Part shown: piece by piece, positions 29,244-29,863 of the stretch
Layout: each line of letters starts with the position of its first letter
How positions within the stretch are numbered: the stretch's first letter is position 1
Source: JAAYUK01 sp964392915
GTDB taxonomy: Bacteria; Nitrospirota; Thermodesulfovibrionia; Thermodesulfovibrionales; Dissulfurispiraceae
DNA length: 29,863 nucleotides
Direction of reading: 5' to 3'
Assembly: GCA_964392915.1 (NCBI GenBank)
Contig: CAYMRS010000033.1
Location: forward strand, 1 to 29,863
Made by a program: the position numbers and the translations under genes
Notes under the pieces: model-generated
The model's input: the letters and a program-made list of their open reading frames with translations, nothing else
What the model was told of the DNA's origin: nothing
The model's database searches: none

Positions 29244-29678
29244 ATGTTAGTGTGGACGAAGGAGCTTTCTGTCGGTGTTGTTGAGATTGATCTGCAGCAC
29301 CGTGAACTGTTTCAGCGTATCAACCGGCTGCTTTCGGCCCTTAACGACAGGACTGCCGAGGCTGAGGTGCGTGCGCTGTTCAAGTTTCTTGAATCGTATG
29401 TTGTCCAGCATTTCGGGACCGAAGCTAGGTATATGGACAAGTACGCCATGCATGGCTATAAAGATGCTGCGCGCCACAAGTCGGAGCACCTTGCGTTTAT
29501 ACGGGATTTCGGGGAGTTCAGAACCGATCTTGAAATTATGGAGTCCCCCCAGCAGCTTATCGCCGAATTCAACTTATGGATAAGGAACTGGTGTTTTCTG
29601 CATATTCAAAAGGTCGACACCGGCCTCGGCGTTTTTCTCCAGGAAGCCTTGCCCGTACTCAGTCACAAGAAACAATAG
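29244..29678 (+). CDS. Bacteriohemerythrin
   Basis: A 144-residue single-domain hemerythrin, an oxygen-binding di-iron protein. All seven ligands are present: H19 (LQHREL), H56 and E60 (HFGTE), H78 and H82 (HKSEH), H120 and D125 (HIQKVD). The opening VWTKELSVGVVEIDLQH is typical. The ATG at 29244 fits family length. No ribosome site precedes it, and a TATACT hexamer ends six bases before, so the message may start at the ATG. Such proteins store or sense oxygen in anaerobes and microaerophiles. It is divergent from gnd. Confidence 0.92.
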   Translation: MLVWTKELSVGVVEIDLQHRELFQRINRLLSALNDRTAEAEVRALFKFLESYVVQHFGTEARYMDKYAMHGYKDAARHKSEHLAFIRDFGEFRTDLEIMESPQQLIAEFNLWIRNWCFLHIQKVDTGLGVFLQEALPVLSHKKQ

Positions 29679-29815
29679 CTCACCGATAATCCTCGCCGTA
29701 TTTTCGATGATATCTAATTGTTCAGTGGTATGATGATTTGTCGGTTTTCATATCGAAAATGTGGACAAGGGTCTCGCTCGTTTCTGCAGTCAGCCCGGAA
29801 ACAGCACTAAAAGAA

Positions 29816-29849
29816 GGGGAATGAAGTCCGTTTTCGGACTTCATTCCCC
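29816..29849. terminator. Strong hairpin terminator at the window end
   Basis: GGGGAATGAAGTCCG and its exact inverse complement form a 15-pair stem around TTTT. On the plus strand ATTTGATTGTTT follows; on the minus strand TTCTTTT follows. It probably ends the hemerythrin transcript and may also serve a minus-strand gene beyond the window. Between the hemerythrin stop and the hairpin lies an imperfect inverted repeat (TTTTCGAT ... ATATCGAAAA, about 29701-29760) and no gene. Confidence 0.75.
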
Positions 29850-29863
29850 ATTTGATTGTTTAG

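Overview
The window reads as a bacterial chromosome segment of moderately high G+C with dense, overlapping operons. Several features point to an anaerobic or microaerophilic, possibly acetyl-CoA-pathway organism: a MetV/MetF type of methylenetetrahydrofolate reductase, FolD, a Tat-exported split-Soret-like cytochrome, a selenium-metabolism YedF protein, CCG/4Fe-4S redox proteins, NrdR, a PilS/PilR-PilC type IV pilus module and a hemerythrin. An uncultivated Nitrospirota or deltaproteobacterial-grade lineage fits best, but this is inference; no rRNA or other phylogenetic marker is present.

Layout. 1-3.8 kb: a membrane sensor kinase and an NtrC-type regulator (PilS/PilR-like), converging on pilC, whose terminator lies inside the end of the regulator gene. 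3.8-5.4 kb: metV-metF, coupled by an ATGA overlap and running into pilC. 5.6-6.35 kb: an MntA/HepT nucleotidyltransferase-HEPN toxin-antitoxin pair. 6.6-8.7 kb: a folate operon (5-formyl-THF cyclo-ligase, folE, folD), divergent from argD-argF (8.8-10.9 kb). 11-13.25 kb: rpiB-glyA-nrdR from a clear sigma70-type promoter, followed by tRNA-Gln(CUG) and tRNA-Glu(CUC). 13.4-16.8 kb: a looser island with a nested palindromic repeat, glgC of different base composition, a structured intergenic stretch, a decaying Phd/PIN toxin-antitoxin pair, a 149-bp MITE-like element, an orphan terminator and a small cysteine-rich protein.

17.0-22.5 kb is the most interesting part. A 99-nt tRNA has selenocysteine-tRNA-like architecture (8-bp acceptor, long variable arm) but a GCA (Cys) anticodon and U73. 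It sits just upstream of a Tat-exported C_GCAxxG_C_C/split-Soret-type cytochrome, a Mop-type TOBE protein, yedF, a YdjY-like protein, a TIGR04283-type glycosyltransferase and a three-part 4Fe-4S/CCG/TVP38 fusion protein. A second copy of the 149-bp element is inserted in frame in the fusion gene and adds 51 codons.

22.5-24.9 kb holds an HDOD protein, a hybrid histidine kinase-receiver and a small c-type cytochrome. 24.9-29.1 kb holds galE converging on the oxidative pentose phosphate operon gnd-zwf-pgl. The window ends with a possibly leaderless bacteriohemerythrin and a strong 15-bp hairpin terminator.

The central-metabolism genes hang together around C1-folate chemistry (metVF, folD, fthC, glyA), pentose phosphates (rpiB, gnd, zwf, pgl) and arginine synthesis. 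The accessory signals concentrate between 13.4 and 22.5 kb.
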